Source of the DNA: RGIG3009 sp045630765
GTDB taxonomy: Bacteria; Bacillota; Clostridia; Oscillospirales; Acutalibacteraceae
Length of the DNA: 38,854 bases
Direction: 5' to 3'
Assembly: GCA_045630765.1 (NCBI GenBank)
Contig: JAZQTM010000074.1
Location: forward strand, 1 to 38,854
Position 1 is the stretch's first letter; every line of letters starts with the position of its first letter. The notes beneath the pieces are model-generated. The model saw nothing but the letters and a program-made list of their open reading frames with translations. It was not told the DNA's origin and ran no database searches. Both the position numbers and the translations under genes were made by a program. Positions 1-8,170 of the stretch are shown here, piece by piece.

Positions 1-113
1 ATTGACCGGATTCTTTGAATCTTAATTAACGGGTAGTGTGTTTCTTTCTTGTTTGCATTGTTTAATTTTCAAGGTCCTTATACCAAACCCCGGTTTAGGG
101 GGTCAGTTTTTAC
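1..113 (-). other. Probable rRNA operon leader, running off the left edge
   Basis: Reading on the minus strand from just after the -10 element at 114-119, there is no open reading frame. The transcript would carry a small C/G-rich hairpin (CCCC/GGGG around 82-102), followed by CCTTGAAAATTAAACAATG (about 58-76). That string resembles the boxA-like sequence found in Firmicute rRNA operon leaders ahead of 16S rRNA. The promoter strength and absence of coding potential fit. The 16S gene itself would lie outside the window, so this is an inference from resemblance only. A leader for some other stable RNA is the main alternative. Confidence 0.45.
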
Positions 114-142
114 AATATACCATTATTTGATGGTATTGTCAA
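114..142 (-). promoter_or_regulatory. Strong sigma-A promoter with a dyad in the spacer
   Basis: On the minus strand: -35 TTGACA (137-142), 17-base spacer, -10 TATATT (114-119). An inverted repeat ATACCAT-N6-ATGGTAT (117-136) fills the spacer. Transcription would go left, out of the window, into the putative rRNA leader. Confidence 0.7.
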
Positions 143-171
143 CACTTTTTTGAAAAAGTTTTGATATTTTT

Positions 172-1554
172 TTAACGCTTCAAAACGTGCTTAACACCGG
201 CGAGCAAATCCTTACTGCACAGTACCGTAATCGCACCAAACAGCAAGACTTCCCAAACCGCCCAAAACGGCACTTCACACAACATAATTACCGTTTGTGA
301 AAGCACGATACCGGTACAAATCAGCAACCGTGAATACTGCCATTGGATGCGGACGTACCGACGCGTATCCAGCAAACGCACGACAAAAACGACAAGGTAG
401 CACGCCAACGTTGCCGCCGCAGCGCCATTAACGCCATACTTCGGAATCCACAAAAGATTAAGCGCAACGTTGATGACCGCGCTGAGTAAGGCAGTAAGAA
501 GCGAACGCACGCTTTTCTTTTCCACCATATAGATACTGCCAAGGAAATTTACAAGGCAGGTAAAAACGACCGTAATGCTAAGCAACGGAATATACCGCCA
601 CGCCTCATAATATTCTTCCGCGAAGAGAACGTGCGGAACAACTCGTGTCACTAAAATAACACCGGACGCCAGCACGAACAGGAACGCTGTGTATAGTGAC
701 GTGACTTTTGTATAAAAACGATTGCGTCCCTCTTCCTCGGTTACAGCAGAAATCTGCCACGCATCCATAAAAATACCGGATACCAAGATCACCAATGAAG
801 GGATCTTATATGCCGCCGCGTACAAACCGGTATACGATTCATCCCAAACCCAGCTGACAATATAACGGTCGGAAACATTTGTGATCCACCATAGTACCGT
901 GTTGGGAATCAGCGGGATTGCGTATTTGAGCATCGACCGCATTACCGAAAAATCCAACGAACGAACATCGATAAACTGATACAGACGCGCAACAACCACC
1001 AAGAAAACGACTGATAATATATCCGAACAAATGATGGAGAACATATACCCAACGATCCCAAACTTAAATACCACTAAAAATAGGATATTAAAAAGGATCG
1101 TGGTAAGTGTGCTTAGAATGCCGTCTATCGCAAACAGCTTAACACGGTTTTGCGCCCGCACAAACTGCGCGCACAAAGAACGCAAAGACGAAGTGAAAAC
1201 AAAAGCACATAACAGCCATACATAATCGGTAATAAGAGGAACAAACCCAAGCAACGGGCTAATCAACAAGAGCAGGAGCATGCCGCCGAACAAAGAAAAC
1301 AAGCCGGTGGTAAACACATCACTTTTACGTACACCCTTATCCAGTCCAAAGCGCACGACAGCGTTGGTAATCCCCAACGTGATAAGCGGCAACAACAGAT
1401 TACCGCTCTGTTGCAGCATATCGGTAATACCGTACTCGCCCTGGGAGAGCACCTCCGTGTACAAACGCGTGAGGAAGAACGACAACAATTTGGAACTAAA
1501 GGTACCAATAGCAAAGATCAACGTATTGGAAAACAACCGTTTATATTTATCCAT
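172..1554 (-). CDS. Oligosaccharide flippase family membrane protein (Wzx/MVF-like)
   Basis: 460 residues, almost entirely hydrophobic, with about 12-14 predicted membrane segments. The N-terminus (FSNTLIFAIGTFSSKLLSFF) and the later VEKKSVRSLL and YGVNGAAAATL stretches are typical of the polysaccharide transporter family (MOP superfamily) that flips lipid-linked saccharides across the cytoplasmic membrane. Length matches the family. ATG at 1554 is preceded by AAAGGGG. It stands alone, with its own promoter facing that of the EamA gene. No glycosyltransferase genes are nearby, so the substrate cannot be inferred. The 3' end runs towards the promoter at 114-142 with only a weak A/T hairpin (about 140-163) and no clear terminator. 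Confidence 0.85.
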   Translation of the reverse strand: MDKYKRLFSNTLIFAIGTFSSKLLSFFLTRLYTEVLSQGEYGITDMLQQSGNLLLPLITLGITNAVVRFGLDKGVRKSDVFTTGLFSLFGGMLLLLLISPLLGFVPLITDYVWLLCAFVFTSSLRSLCAQFVRAQNRVKLFAIDGILSTLTTILFNILFLVVFKFGIVGYMFSIICSDILSVVFLVVVARLYQFIDVRSLDFSVMRSMLKYAIPLIPNTVLWWITNVSDRYIVSWVWDESYTGLYAAAYKIPSLVILVSGIFMDAWQISAVTEEEGRNRFYTKVTSLYTAFLFVLASGVILVTRVVPHVLFAEEYYEAWRYIPLLSITVVFTCLVNFLGSIYMVEKKSVRSLLTALLSAVINVALNLLWIPKYGVNGAAAATLACYLVVFVVRLLDTRRYVRIQWQYSRLLICTGIVLSQTVIMLCEVPFWAVWEVLLFGAITVLCSKDLLAGVKHVLKR

Positions 1555-1585
1555 AATTCTTCCCCTTTCATTATATATCCTTAAT

Positions 1586-1614
1586 AGAATACCGAGATTT
1601 TAACGGAATGTCAA
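1586..1614 (-). promoter_or_regulatory. Promoter of the flippase gene
   Basis: Minus strand: -35 TTGACA (1609-1614), 17-base spacer, -10 TATTCT (1586-1591), about 30 bases before the start codon. It lies back to back with the promoter at 1625-1653. Confidence 0.75.
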
Positions 1615-1627
1615 GTGGTGACACTTG
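1612..1627. promoter_or_regulatory. Dyad between divergent promoters (possible operator)
   Basis: CAAGTG-GTGA-CACTTG is a perfect 6-base inverted repeat that overlaps the -35 boxes of both the flippase (-) and EamA transporter (+) promoters. The position would suit a shared regulator, but a function is only inferred from geometry. Confidence 0.35.
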
Positions 1628-1653
1628 CACTTTCACAAACGATATGGTAAACT
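1625..1653 (+). promoter_or_regulatory. Promoter of the EamA transporter gene
   Basis: -35 TTGCAC (1625-1630), 17-base spacer, -10 TAAACT (1648-1653). The -35 and first half of the spacer are nearly identical to the ireB promoter at 36937-36965. Confidence 0.65.
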
Positions 1654-1684
1654 GTCCTCATTCGTTTTAAAAAGAGGTTTTTAT

Positions 1685-2584
1685 ATGTCATCTCAATCCA
1701 ACTACTGGCGCGGCGTTATCTGCCCGCTGATCGCCGCTTTTATCTGGGGCTCTGCGTTTGTAGCGCAGGACGTTGCCGCTGCCGACCTCGGCCCGTTCAC
1801 CGTCAATGCCGTTCGATCTTGGATCGGTGCCTTCTCCCTATTATTCGTATCCTTTTTATTCCGTAAACAAACGGTGATCGCCGTTGAAAACCGAAAAGCC
1901 TACCGCAAGCAACTGCTTTGGGGCGGACTGGGCTGCGGTGTTTTGCTGACCATTGCAGCCAATCTGCAACAAGCGGGCATCGGTGCCACCGATCCGGGAA
2001 AAGCCGGTTTCATCACCTCCCTCTACGTTGTATTGGTACCCATCTTCGGCATCTTTTTGAACAGACGGGCACCGTATACGGTATGGATCGGCGTGGGTAT
2101 CTCTTTAGTAGGTTTATATTTCTTGTGCATCACCAAATCTCTGACGATTGCTTTCAGCGATCTGTTAATTCTATTATGTGCCGTTTTTTTCGCATTTCAG
2201 ATTCTTCTTGTGGATCGTCTGCCGAACATTGTCGGTCCACACCTGTGTTGCGCACAACTGTTTGTAGTTGCCATCACCAGCACTGTTCTCATGTTTGTTT
2301 TTGAATCGCCTTCCGTCGCGTTGATCTTAAAGCATTGGTTTCCGCTCGTTTACATCGGTGTGTTTTCAAGCGCTATCGCCTACACCTTACAAATCGTCTC
2401 ACAAAAAGGCAGTAACCCAACAGTTGTATCGCTGTTACTTTGCTTGGAATCGGTCTTCGCCGTTCTTACCGGTTGGATCATTCAAGGCGACACCCTCACC
2501 CCGCGCGAAATTTTCGGTTGCTGCTTAATGTTTGCCGCTGTCACACTTGCCAGTTTCCCCACCAAAGATAAGAAAAAGGCATAA
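1685..2584 (+). CDS. EamA/DMT-family transporter
   Basis: About 299 residues with ten predicted membrane helices in two homologous halves, the layout of the drug/metabolite transporter superfamily (RhaT/YdcZ-like). Family-typical stretches are FIWGSAFVAQ near the N-terminus, the GKAGFITSLYVVLVP region after the fourth helix, and SAIAYTLQ...VSLLLCLESVFAVLTGW in the second half. Substrates range from amino acids to metabolites and cannot be read from sequence. ATG 1685 is chosen over an in-frame ATG at 1625, because 1625 lies in the -35 box and GAGG sits just before 1685. Single gene, followed by a terminator. Confidence 0.85.
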   Translation: MSSQSNYWRGVICPLIAAFIWGSAFVAQDVAAADLGPFTVNAVRSWIGAFSLLFVSFLFRKQTVIAVENRKAYRKQLLWGGLGCGVLLTIAANLQQAGIGATDPGKAGFITSLYVVLVPIFGIFLNRRAPYTVWIGVGISLVGLYFLCITKSLTIAFSDLLILLCAVFFAFQILLVDRLPNIVGPHLCCAQLFVVAITSTVLMFVFESPSVALILKHWFPLVYIGVFSSAIAYTLQIVSQKGSNPTVVSLLLCLESVFAVLTGWIIQGDTLTPREIFGCCLMFAAVTLASFPTKDKKKA

Positions 2585-2597
2585 CAAACAAAAACAC

Positions 2598-2635
2598 CCG
2601 CTTTTTTTGTGCAAAACAGAGAAAGCGGTTTTTTT
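2598..2635 (+). terminator. Rho-independent terminator after the EamA gene
   Basis: Stem CCGCTTT (2598-2604) / AAAGCGG (2622-2628) followed by seven T residues. Confidence 0.85.
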
Positions 2636-2647
2636 GCAATTTTCCAC

Positions 2648-2676
2648 TTTACTTTGCTAACGTGGTGGTGTATAAT
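2648..2676 (+). promoter_or_regulatory. Promoter of the amino-acid ABC operon
   Basis: -35 TTTACT (2648-2653), 17-base spacer, consensus -10 TATAAT (2671-2676), about 34 bases before the start codon of the binding protein. Confidence 0.65.
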
Positions 2677-2709
2677 GAGGACATCAAATTTGAGAGAGGG
2701 TTATTCATT

Positions 2710-3504
2710 ATGAAAAAGTATTTAGCAATTATCCTGGCGGCACTGATGATCGTCACCTGCTTCGCTGCTTGCAAACCGCAAGAGAAGATCATTACGGTTG
2801 GTTACACCATCTATGCCCCGATGAACTACTTGGACGAGAACAATAAATTGATCGGTTTCGATACCGAACTCGCCGAAAAAGTGTTTGAGAACATGGGTTA
2901 CACGGTAATGTTCCAGGAGATCGAGTGGTCTCAGAAATACACCGACGTTAATTCCGGCGCAATTGACTGCATCTGGAATGGCTTCACCTGCAACTCCACC
3001 GATAGCGATGATGGCGTTGCCCGTTCCGAGAAGGTAGACTTCTCCTACAGCTACATGGAAAATCGCCAAGTTGTGGTTGTGAAGAAAGACGCCGGTATTG
3101 CCGCTGCTGCGGATCTGAAAGATAAGTTGGGCGTTGCCGAAGGCGGCTCCGCCGGCGAAAGCTATGCTCAGAGCTTCGAAGGCAGCACCTTCAAGAGCTT
3201 CTTGAAGCAGACCGAGTGCTTGACCGAAATCAAAGCCGGCATCGCTGATTTCGCCGTTGTTGACGAACAGCTTGCCAAGAGCTATGTTGGTAAAGGCGAC
3301 TATGCCGACCTCGCTATCGTCGATGCGCTCACCAGCGATGTCGAGTACTATGCTATCGGTTTCAAGAAGGGTAGCGAACTGACTGCAAAAGTCAACGAAC
3401 AGCTTGAGGCGTTGGCAGCTGACGGTACTCTGGCTGCTCTGGCTCAGAAATACGGCAAGGAAGCTCCTCTGCCGGTTATCACCGATTTCACCAGCCAGAA
3501 ATAA
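2710..3504 (+). CDS. Amino-acid ABC transporter, substrate-binding lipoprotein
   Basis: 264 residues. A lipoprotein signal peptide ends in FAAC, with Cys21 as the lipidated residue, so the protein is anchored outside the membrane. The rest is a family 3 solute-binding domain: TVGYTIYAPMNYLDENN, then GFDTELAEKVFENMGY, then WNGFTCNSTDSDDG, then the hinge region with DLKDKLGVAEGGSAGES. This is the polar amino acid (His/Gln/Cys-type) class. The ATG at 2710 follows GAGAGGG, and an in-frame ATG-less extension to 2662 would overlap the promoter. It heads an operon with a permease and an ATPase, and a strong hairpin after the stop probably keeps this component more abundant than the other two. The exact ligand is unknown. 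Confidence 0.92.
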   Translation: MKKYLAIILAALMIVTCFAACKPQEKIITVGYTIYAPMNYLDENNKLIGFDTELAEKVFENMGYTVMFQEIEWSQKYTDVNSGAIDCIWNGFTCNSTDSDDGVARSEKVDFSYSYMENRQVVVVKKDAGIAAAADLKDKLGVAEGGSAGESYAQSFEGSTFKSFLKQTECLTEIKAGIADFAVVDEQLAKSYVGKGDYADLAIVDALTSDVEYYAIGFKKGSELTAKVNEQLEALAADGTLAALAQKYGKEAPLPVITDFTSQK

Positions 3505-3519
3505 GTAAAATAACACAAG

Positions 3520-3549
3520 AGCAGGCATCCAACCTGTTGGATGCCTGCT
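3520..3549 (+). terminator. Long intra-operon hairpin after the binding-protein gene
   Basis: AGCAGGCATCCAAC (3520-3533) pairs perfectly with GTTGGATGCCTGCT (3536-3549), a 14-base stem with almost no loop. No clean T-run follows (CTTCTGCTG), so it is more likely a partial terminator or an mRNA 3'-end stabiliser than a full stop. Such elements are common between binding-protein and permease genes. Confidence 0.7.
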
Positions 3550-3571
3550 CTTCTGCTGTGGGAGCATCATT

Positions 3572-4267
3572 ATGTCTTTTTTGGAAGTTACCCGTTTCTT
3601 GTTGGACGGCTTTTATATTTCTTTGCTGATCTTTGCAGTTACTCTGTTATGCGGAATACCGCTTGGCCTTCCGATCGCGTTTTGCTCTATGAGTAAGTGG
3701 AAACCTCTTCGCACCATTTCCAAGGTTGTGGTATGGATCGTACGTGGTATTCCGCTGATGCTGCAGATTTTCATCATCTATTACGTGCCGGGATTGTTGT
3801 TTAACACTCCCCTATTTAGTTATATCGACCGTTACTTCTTATTAAATTTTCAAGTTCCCGACGCAGGACGCATCGTAGCCGTTCTGATTGCCTTTTCGCT
3901 AAACTATGCTTGTTATTTTTCCGAGATCTACCGCGGTGGCATCGAGAGCATTCCGCGCGGTCAGTACGAAGCCGGCTATGTCTTGGGATTAACCAAGTCA
4001 CAAGTCTTTCGTAAAATCGTTCTGAAACAAGTGGTTAAGCGCATTGTTCCGCCGATGTCTAACGAAATTATAACCCTGATTAAGGACACCGCTTTAGCCA
4101 ACTGTATTATGGTTTGCGAGATCATTAAGCAAGCAAAAGAATTGGCAGCGACAAAGGCAATGATTTGGCCCTTATTCTATACCGGCGTTTTTTACTTGCT
4201 GTTTGTGGGCATTCTCACCCTTGCGTTAGGAAAATTAGAAAAGAAACTCGAATATTTTAGGAGTTAA
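3572..4267 (+). CDS. Amino-acid ABC transporter permease (HisM/GlnP family)
   Basis: 231 residues with about five membrane segments. The hallmark inner-membrane loop EIYRGGIESIPRGQYEAGYVLGLTKSQVFRKIVLKQ is the EAA motif that docks onto the ATPase. The upstream IVRGIPLMLQIFIIYY is also typical of the His/Glu/Gln/Arg permease family. A single permease gene suggests a homodimer. ATG 3572 has GGAG 7 bases upstream. The stop is 2 bases before the ATPase start, so the two are translationally linked. Confidence 0.93.
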   Translation: MSFLEVTRFLLDGFYISLLIFAVTLLCGIPLGLPIAFCSMSKWKPLRTISKVVVWIVRGIPLMLQIFIIYYVPGLLFNTPLFSYIDRYFLLNFQVPDAGRIVAVLIAFSLNYACYFSEIYRGGIESIPRGQYEAGYVLGLTKSQVFRKIVLKQVVKRIVPPMSNEIITLIKDTALANCIMVCEIIKQAKELAATKAMIWPLFYTGVFYLLFVGILTLALGKLEKKLEYFRS

Positions 4268-4269
4268 GT

Positions 4270-5055
4270 ATGGCAATATTAGAGGTAAAAAACATCCAAA
4301 AAAGTTTTGGGAAAACCGTTGTATTAAAAGGGATCGATTTTTCTCTGGGAAAAGGAGCCGTGCTCTCAATTATCGGTTCTTCCGGCAGTGGTAAAACCAC
4401 GTTGTTACGTTGCCTTAACTTTTTGGAAATCGCCGACAGCGGCACGTTTTCCGTCAACGGAAAAGTATTATTTGATGCCGAAAACCAAAAGGCATTGACG
4501 GATGCCCAAGTGCGCGAAAATCGCTTGCATTTCGGATTGGTTTTCCAGAACTTTAATCTGTTCCCCCAATACAGTGTTTTGGAAAACATTTGTCTGGCTC
4601 CCAAACTGCAGGCAAAGGAACGTGAGGACTACAAGGCAAACGCCAAACAGATCAATGCTGAAATCGAAGTAAAAGCACGCAAGCTAATCGCTGACGTGGG
4701 ATTATCGGCAAAATGTGATGCTTACCCCTGTGAACTGTCCGGTGGACAACAACAGCGCGTTGCCATTGCGCGAGCGCTTGCGTTGGATCCCGAGATCCTC
4801 TTCTTTGACGAGCCGACGTCCGCGTTAGACCCCGAACTGACCGGTGAGATCCTTAAGGTTATCAAAGACCTCGCACAGCGGGATATGACTATGGTAATCG
4901 TCACCCACGAAATGCAGTTCGCACAAGAAGTGTCGGATCAGGTCATCTTTATGGATGATGGCGTCATCGCCGAACAAGGTACTCCCGACGAGGTGTTTTT
5001 GCACCCAAAAAACGAACGCACAAAAGCTTTCCTTTCGCGTTACCATAATCAATAA
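4270..5055 (+). CDS. Amino-acid ABC transporter ATP-binding protein (GlnQ/HisP type)
   Basis: 261 residues with Walker A GSSGSGKTT (36-44), Q-loop VFQNFNLFPQYSVLEN, signature LSGGQQQRVAIARAL, Walker B ILFFDEPTSALDPE and switch His in VIVTHEMQFA. All catalytic elements are intact. A slightly longer helical-domain insert (KEREDYKANAKQINAEIEVK) is compatible with this family. It energises the permease encoded just upstream; AGGAG lies within the end of that gene. It ends the operon before a two-way terminator. Confidence 0.95.
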   Translation: MAILEVKNIQKSFGKTVVLKGIDFSLGKGAVLSIIGSSGSGKTTLLRCLNFLEIADSGTFSVNGKVLFDAENQKALTDAQVRENRLHFGLVFQNFNLFPQYSVLENICLAPKLQAKEREDYKANAKQINAEIEVKARKLIADVGLSAKCDAYPCELSGGQQQRVAIARALALDPEILFFDEPTSALDPELTGEILKVIKDLAQRDMTMVIVTHEMQFAQEVSDQVIFMDDGVIAEQGTPDEVFLHPKNERTKAFLSRYHNQ

Positions 5056-5072
5056 GAATCAGAAAAACAAAT

Positions 5073-5110
5073 GAGCGCTGTACGGATCTCCGTACAGCGC
5101 TCTTCTTTTT
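5073..5110. terminator. Bidirectional terminator between the ABC operon and upp
   Basis: GAGCGCTGTACGGA (5073-5086) / TCCGTACAGCGCTC (5089-5102), with T-rich sequence after it on the plus strand and A-rich sequence before it serving the minus strand. Confidence 0.8.
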
Positions 5111-5117
5111 GACGTTC

Positions 5118-5747
5118 TTATTTGGTACCGAAAATGCGGTCACCCGCATCACCAAGGCCGGGTACGATATAGCAGTTTTCGTTCAGACGCTCATCCAAAG
5201 CAGCGCAATAGATCTGCACATCGGGATGGGCTTCTGTCAGTGCTTTCAGACCTTCGGGAGCAGCAATGATGCACATAAACTTAATGCTGCGCGGACCACG
5301 CTGTTTGATCTGACCGATCGCATCAATCGCCGAGCCACCGGTAGCCAGCATCGGATCCAAGACGATAACGTCGCGCTCGCCGATATCGCCGGGCAATTTG
5401 CAATAGTACTCTACCGGCTTCATCGTGGTTTCGTCACGATACAAACCGATGTGACCGATACGAGCAGACGGAACGAGTTCCACCGCACCATCTACCATAC
5501 CAAGACCTGCACGCAGAATCGGCACAAAAGCCAGCTTACGGCCGGCGATCTTGCGCGATTTTGTCTTGGCGATCGGCGTTTCGACCGTCACTTCGCAGGT
5601 AGGAAGATCACGCGTCGCCTCATAGCACATCAGACCGGTAATCTCGCGAATGAGCTCGCGAAACTGCTTAGAACTGGTGTTCTTGTCGCGCAATAGTGTG
5701 ACCTTGTGTTGAATGAGCGGATGATCAGCAATAAACGGTTTTAACAT
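5118..5747 (-). CDS. upp: Uracil phosphoribosyltransferase
   Basis: 209 residues, the usual length. Makes UMP from uracil and PRPP in pyrimidine salvage. Visible motifs are VETPIAKTKSRKI near residue 60, the loop RAGLGMVDG, the PRPP-binding DPMLATGGSAIDAI, and the C-terminal uracil-binding GLGDAGDRIFGTK. GGAGGG precedes the ATG at 5747. It lies 27 bases after tsaB and probably shares its transcript. Confidence 0.97.
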   Translation of the reverse strand: MLKPFIADHPLIQHKVTLLRDKNTSSKQFRELIREITGLMCYEATRDLPTCEVTVETPIAKTKSRKIAGRKLAFVPILRAGLGMVDGAVELVPSARIGHIGLYRDETTMKPVEYYCKLPGDIGERDVIVLDPMLATGGSAIDAIGQIKQRGPRSIKFMCIIAAPEGLKALTEAHPDVQIYCAALDERLNENCYIVPGLGDAGDRIFGTK

Positions 5748-5774
5748 ACAATTCCCTCCATACTGTTTTTCACA

Positions 5775-6521
5775 TCATTTTTTAGATGTTTGTTCCTGTT
5801 TAGCACGTAATTCCCGTTCCGCCTGCGGCAAGCGCAGGTAGGCAGGCAATAACGCTTCACCACTGATACAGTCCCCCTTATCAATGGCGCCGAGTGCTTC
5901 GACGGCAACACCTGAAGCGTGCTGATAACGCAAAGGCTCCGGTGCTAACGTCAGATTTGAAACTGTGTCAGATAAAGCGGCATAAGCGATCGATGCACCG
6001 TCGCCCACCACCATAATCGATTCTGTGTTGTCTTTAAGACGGGTTTTAACTTCTTCCAAGGGCAACGCCTCATCCGGCGTCAGCCGCTCGATTTTTCCAT
6101 TTTGCACCGAAAAAAGAGCCGTATAGATCTGTTGACAGCGAGCATCCATTGCCGCTAAAATCAAACCGCTGTACGGAAGTCCCTCAAAGCGACGTGCCAT
6201 ACCCGCAAGGGTGGATACCGCCACACAAGGCAATTCATTCGGAAACGACAACCCCTTGACCGCTGCTACACCGATGCGAACACCGGTAAAGGAGCCGGGA
6301 CCGACCGCTACCGCCAAATGCGTAATATCCGAAAGTGACATTGAGGCATTTTTCAGCATATCGTGAATCATCGGCATCAGCGTTTGACTATGCGTTAAAC
6401 GATTGTTGACCGAGGCGGTACACACAACCTGCTCCGTTCCGTTTTCACGACGAAGCACGGCGCACGATGCCGGACCGGCAGAGGATTCTACCGCAAGCAA
6501 GGTAACCGATGATGTTGTCAT
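5775..6521 (-). CDS. tsaB: tRNA threonylcarbamoyladenosine biosynthesis protein TsaB
   Basis: 248 residues with an ASKHA (actin-like) fold. The N-terminal LAVESSAGPASCAVL and the hallmark VGPGSFTGVRIGVAAVKGL are clear. TsaB is a non-catalytic scaffold that, with TsaD and TsaE, transfers threonylcarbamoyl to A37 of ANN-decoding tRNAs. The start codon overlaps the tsaE stop by four bases (ATGA, 6518-6521), so translation is coupled. rimI and tsaD, often adjacent in other genomes, are not in the window. Confidence 0.95.
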   Translation of the reverse strand: MTTSSVTLLAVESSAGPASCAVLRRENGTEQVVCTASVNNRLTHSQTLMPMIHDMLKNASMSLSDITHLAVAVGPGSFTGVRIGVAAVKGLSFPNELPCVAVSTLAGMARRFEGLPYSGLILAAMDARCQQIYTALFSVQNGKIERLTPDEALPLEEVKTRLKDNTESIMVVGDGASIAYAALSDTVSNLTLAPEPLRYQHASGVAVEALGAIDKGDCISGEALLPAYLRLPQAERELRAKQEQTSKK

Positions 6522-6940
6522 GATAACGTTACCCCCTCGATTGAGATCTCTCGTTCGGTTTCAGATAAACGGCGGAAAGTAACGCGCACCGCATCAGGCG
6601 GCAGCGCCGCTTCAACATTCTCGCTCCATTCCACCGCAAGGACTGCGCCCTGATCTTGATAATCATAGTACCCGGTAGTGTCCAAATCTTCCCAACCGGT
6701 GACACGATACATATCAAAATGAACAAGCGGCGGCGTACCGCCGTAATTATTTACAAGAGCAAACGTGGGACTTGACACGTGGGCATCAGGTGATAAGACG
6801 CGCGCCATGCCGCGCACAAAAGCTGTCTTTCCCATACCAAGTCCACCAAAAAAGGCAACCACGGTACCGGCAGTACAAGCAGACGCTAACCGCGCGCCAA
6901 GCGCTTCGGTTTCAAATTCACTGCGCGTTACAACTGTCAT
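6518..6940 (-). CDS. tsaE: tRNA threonylcarbamoyladenosine biosynthesis ATPase TsaE
   Basis: 140 residues, the normal size. P-loop FFGGLGMGKTAFVRGMARVL (residues about 30-49), then SPTFALVNNY, HFDMYRV and VLAVEWSENVE, the characteristic TsaE series. The ATPase resets the TsaBD complex during t6A synthesis. First gene of the tsaE-tsaB-upp unit. ATG 6940 is preceded on its strand by AAAGGGGGG. Confidence 0.95.
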   Translation of the reverse strand: MTVVTRSEFETEALGARLASACTAGTVVAFFGGLGMGKTAFVRGMARVLSPDAHVSSPTFALVNNYGGTPPLVHFDMYRVTGWEDLDTTGYYDYQDQGAVLAVEWSENVEAALPPDAVRVTFRRLSETEREISIEGVTLS

Positions 6941-6969
6941 ACTGCCCCCCCTTTCTATCGGTTGCTTAT

Positions 6970-7002
6970 ATTATAGTATCATAAACTTTCAGTTTATGAA
7001 AG
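6970..7002 (-). promoter_or_regulatory. Probable tsaE promoter with overlapping inverted repeats
   Basis: On the minus strand a consensus -10 TATAAT lies at 6970-6975, with only a poor -35 match upstream. TCATAAAC-N5-GTTTATGA (6979-6999) and the interleaved CTTTCA/TGAAAG (6986-7002) occupy the spacer and -35 region. They may be an operator or simply alternative hairpins. Confidence 0.45.
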
Positions 7003-7066
7003 AGGGAATTTCAACGTTCCGAAAATTTTTCTGCAAGGCGGTTCATACTAACACGGGGTGAGTGCC

Positions 7067-8170
7067 GTGTACAACAAAAAACAATTCATATATCGTACCG
7101 ATTGGCTGCTGCTGAGTAGTTGTGTTACCGCTTCACTATATGGACTATTGCTGATTTATTCAGCAAGCATTTCAGGAGCGGGCGGCAACCCAACCATGCA
7201 AGCGTTATGCTTAATTCTCGGCATCGTTACGGCGTATTGTCTTTCACTTATCAACTATCGACAACTCACCGCTCGTTGGTATTTTCTCGCTTTCCCGACA
7301 CTTGTGCTGATGGCATTAACCTTCACACCGCTCGGGTACGAAGTCCCCGGCACTGACGACCGCAACTGGCTGTTACTCTCACTTGGATCACAAAGTTTTT
7401 TGCTACAACCGTCCGAACTGCTTAAGATTATTTTTATCATTACCTTTTCGCACCACATTGCCTCACTTAACGGCGCCATTGGTAAACCGTTACCACTTTT
7501 GGGATTGTGCATTCACGGTGCGTGTCCCATACTCTTGATATTCTTGCAAGGGGACGACGGTAACGCATTCATCTGCATCGTGTTGTTTGCCGTACTGCTG
7601 ATCGTTGGCGGATTACCGTTTCGCTATATCGTCGGCGGAACGGTTTCACTTGCCGCCATCGTACCACTCGTTTGGCAATGGATGAGTCCCGACAAAAAAG
7701 CTCGTTTTCTCTGTTTGTTTCAAGTAGAAGCTTATCGCAACACTACAGGCTGGCAACAAGAGCTCAGCATCACGGCAATCGGTTCAGGAGGCTTATACGG
7801 TACAGGATACCTGCAAAGCGGCAAAGACCATCTGTACGCCAGACAAAACGACTTCATCTTTACTGTTGCAGGCGAAGAATTCGGATTGCTCGGCGCCGTT
7901 GCCGTGATGATAGTATTGAGTATTATCCTCTTTGCGATCTATCGTACCGCACGTAAATCCACAGAGCCGATCGGACGATTACTGTGCGTGGGATTACTCG
8001 TTCTGATTTCCGCACAAGCAATCGTCAACATCGGTATGGCACTGCGTTTAATGCCCGTACTGGGGATCACGCTTCCCTTTTTCAGCGCCGGCGGAAGTTC
8101 TCTGCTAACGCTTTTTTTCGGTGTTGGTATGGCTATGAGCGTCTACCGTTATCGCCATTCTCGGTATTAG
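7067..8170 (+). CDS. SEDS-family peptidoglycan glycosyltransferase (RodA/FtsW-like)
   Basis: About 367 residues with roughly ten membrane segments. Family markers are NWLLLSLGSQSFLLQPSELLKI, GWQQELSITAIGSGGLYGTGY, ARQNDFIFTVAGEEFGLLGA, and the C-terminal PVLGITLPFFSAGGSSLLT. The aspartate of NDFIF (about residue 262) matches the catalytic Asp of SEDS polymerases, which extend glycan strands from lipid II. GTG 7067 is preferred because GGGGTGA (7055-7061) sits at proper distance; GTG 7058 in the same frame has no such site. No partner class B penicillin-binding protein is nearby. RodA, FtsW and SpoVE cannot be told apart here. The 3' end overlaps polA by four bases. Confidence 0.88.
   Translation: MYNKKQFIYRTDWLLLSSCVTASLYGLLLIYSASISGAGGNPTMQALCLILGIVTAYCLSLINYRQLTARWYFLAFPTLVLMALTFTPLGYEVPGTDDRNWLLLSLGSQSFLLQPSELLKIIFIITFSHHIASLNGAIGKPLPLLGLCIHGACPILLIFLQGDDGNAFICIVLFAVLLIVGGLPFRYIVGGTVSLAAIVPLVWQWMSPDKKARFLCLFQVEAYRNTTGWQQELSITAIGSGGLYGTGYLQSGKDHLYARQNDFIFTVAGEEFGLLGAVAVMIVLSIILFAIYRTARKSTEPIGRLLCVGLLVLISAQAIVNIGMALRLMPVLGITLPFFSAGGSSLLTLFFGVGMAMSVYRYRHSRY

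Noticed and set aside
2722..3570. Long minus-strand open frame (282 codons) opposite the amino-acid binding protein
   Set aside because: Exact shadow of a well-supported lipoprotein gene; no ribosome site, no family motif, and it crosses the 14-base hairpin.
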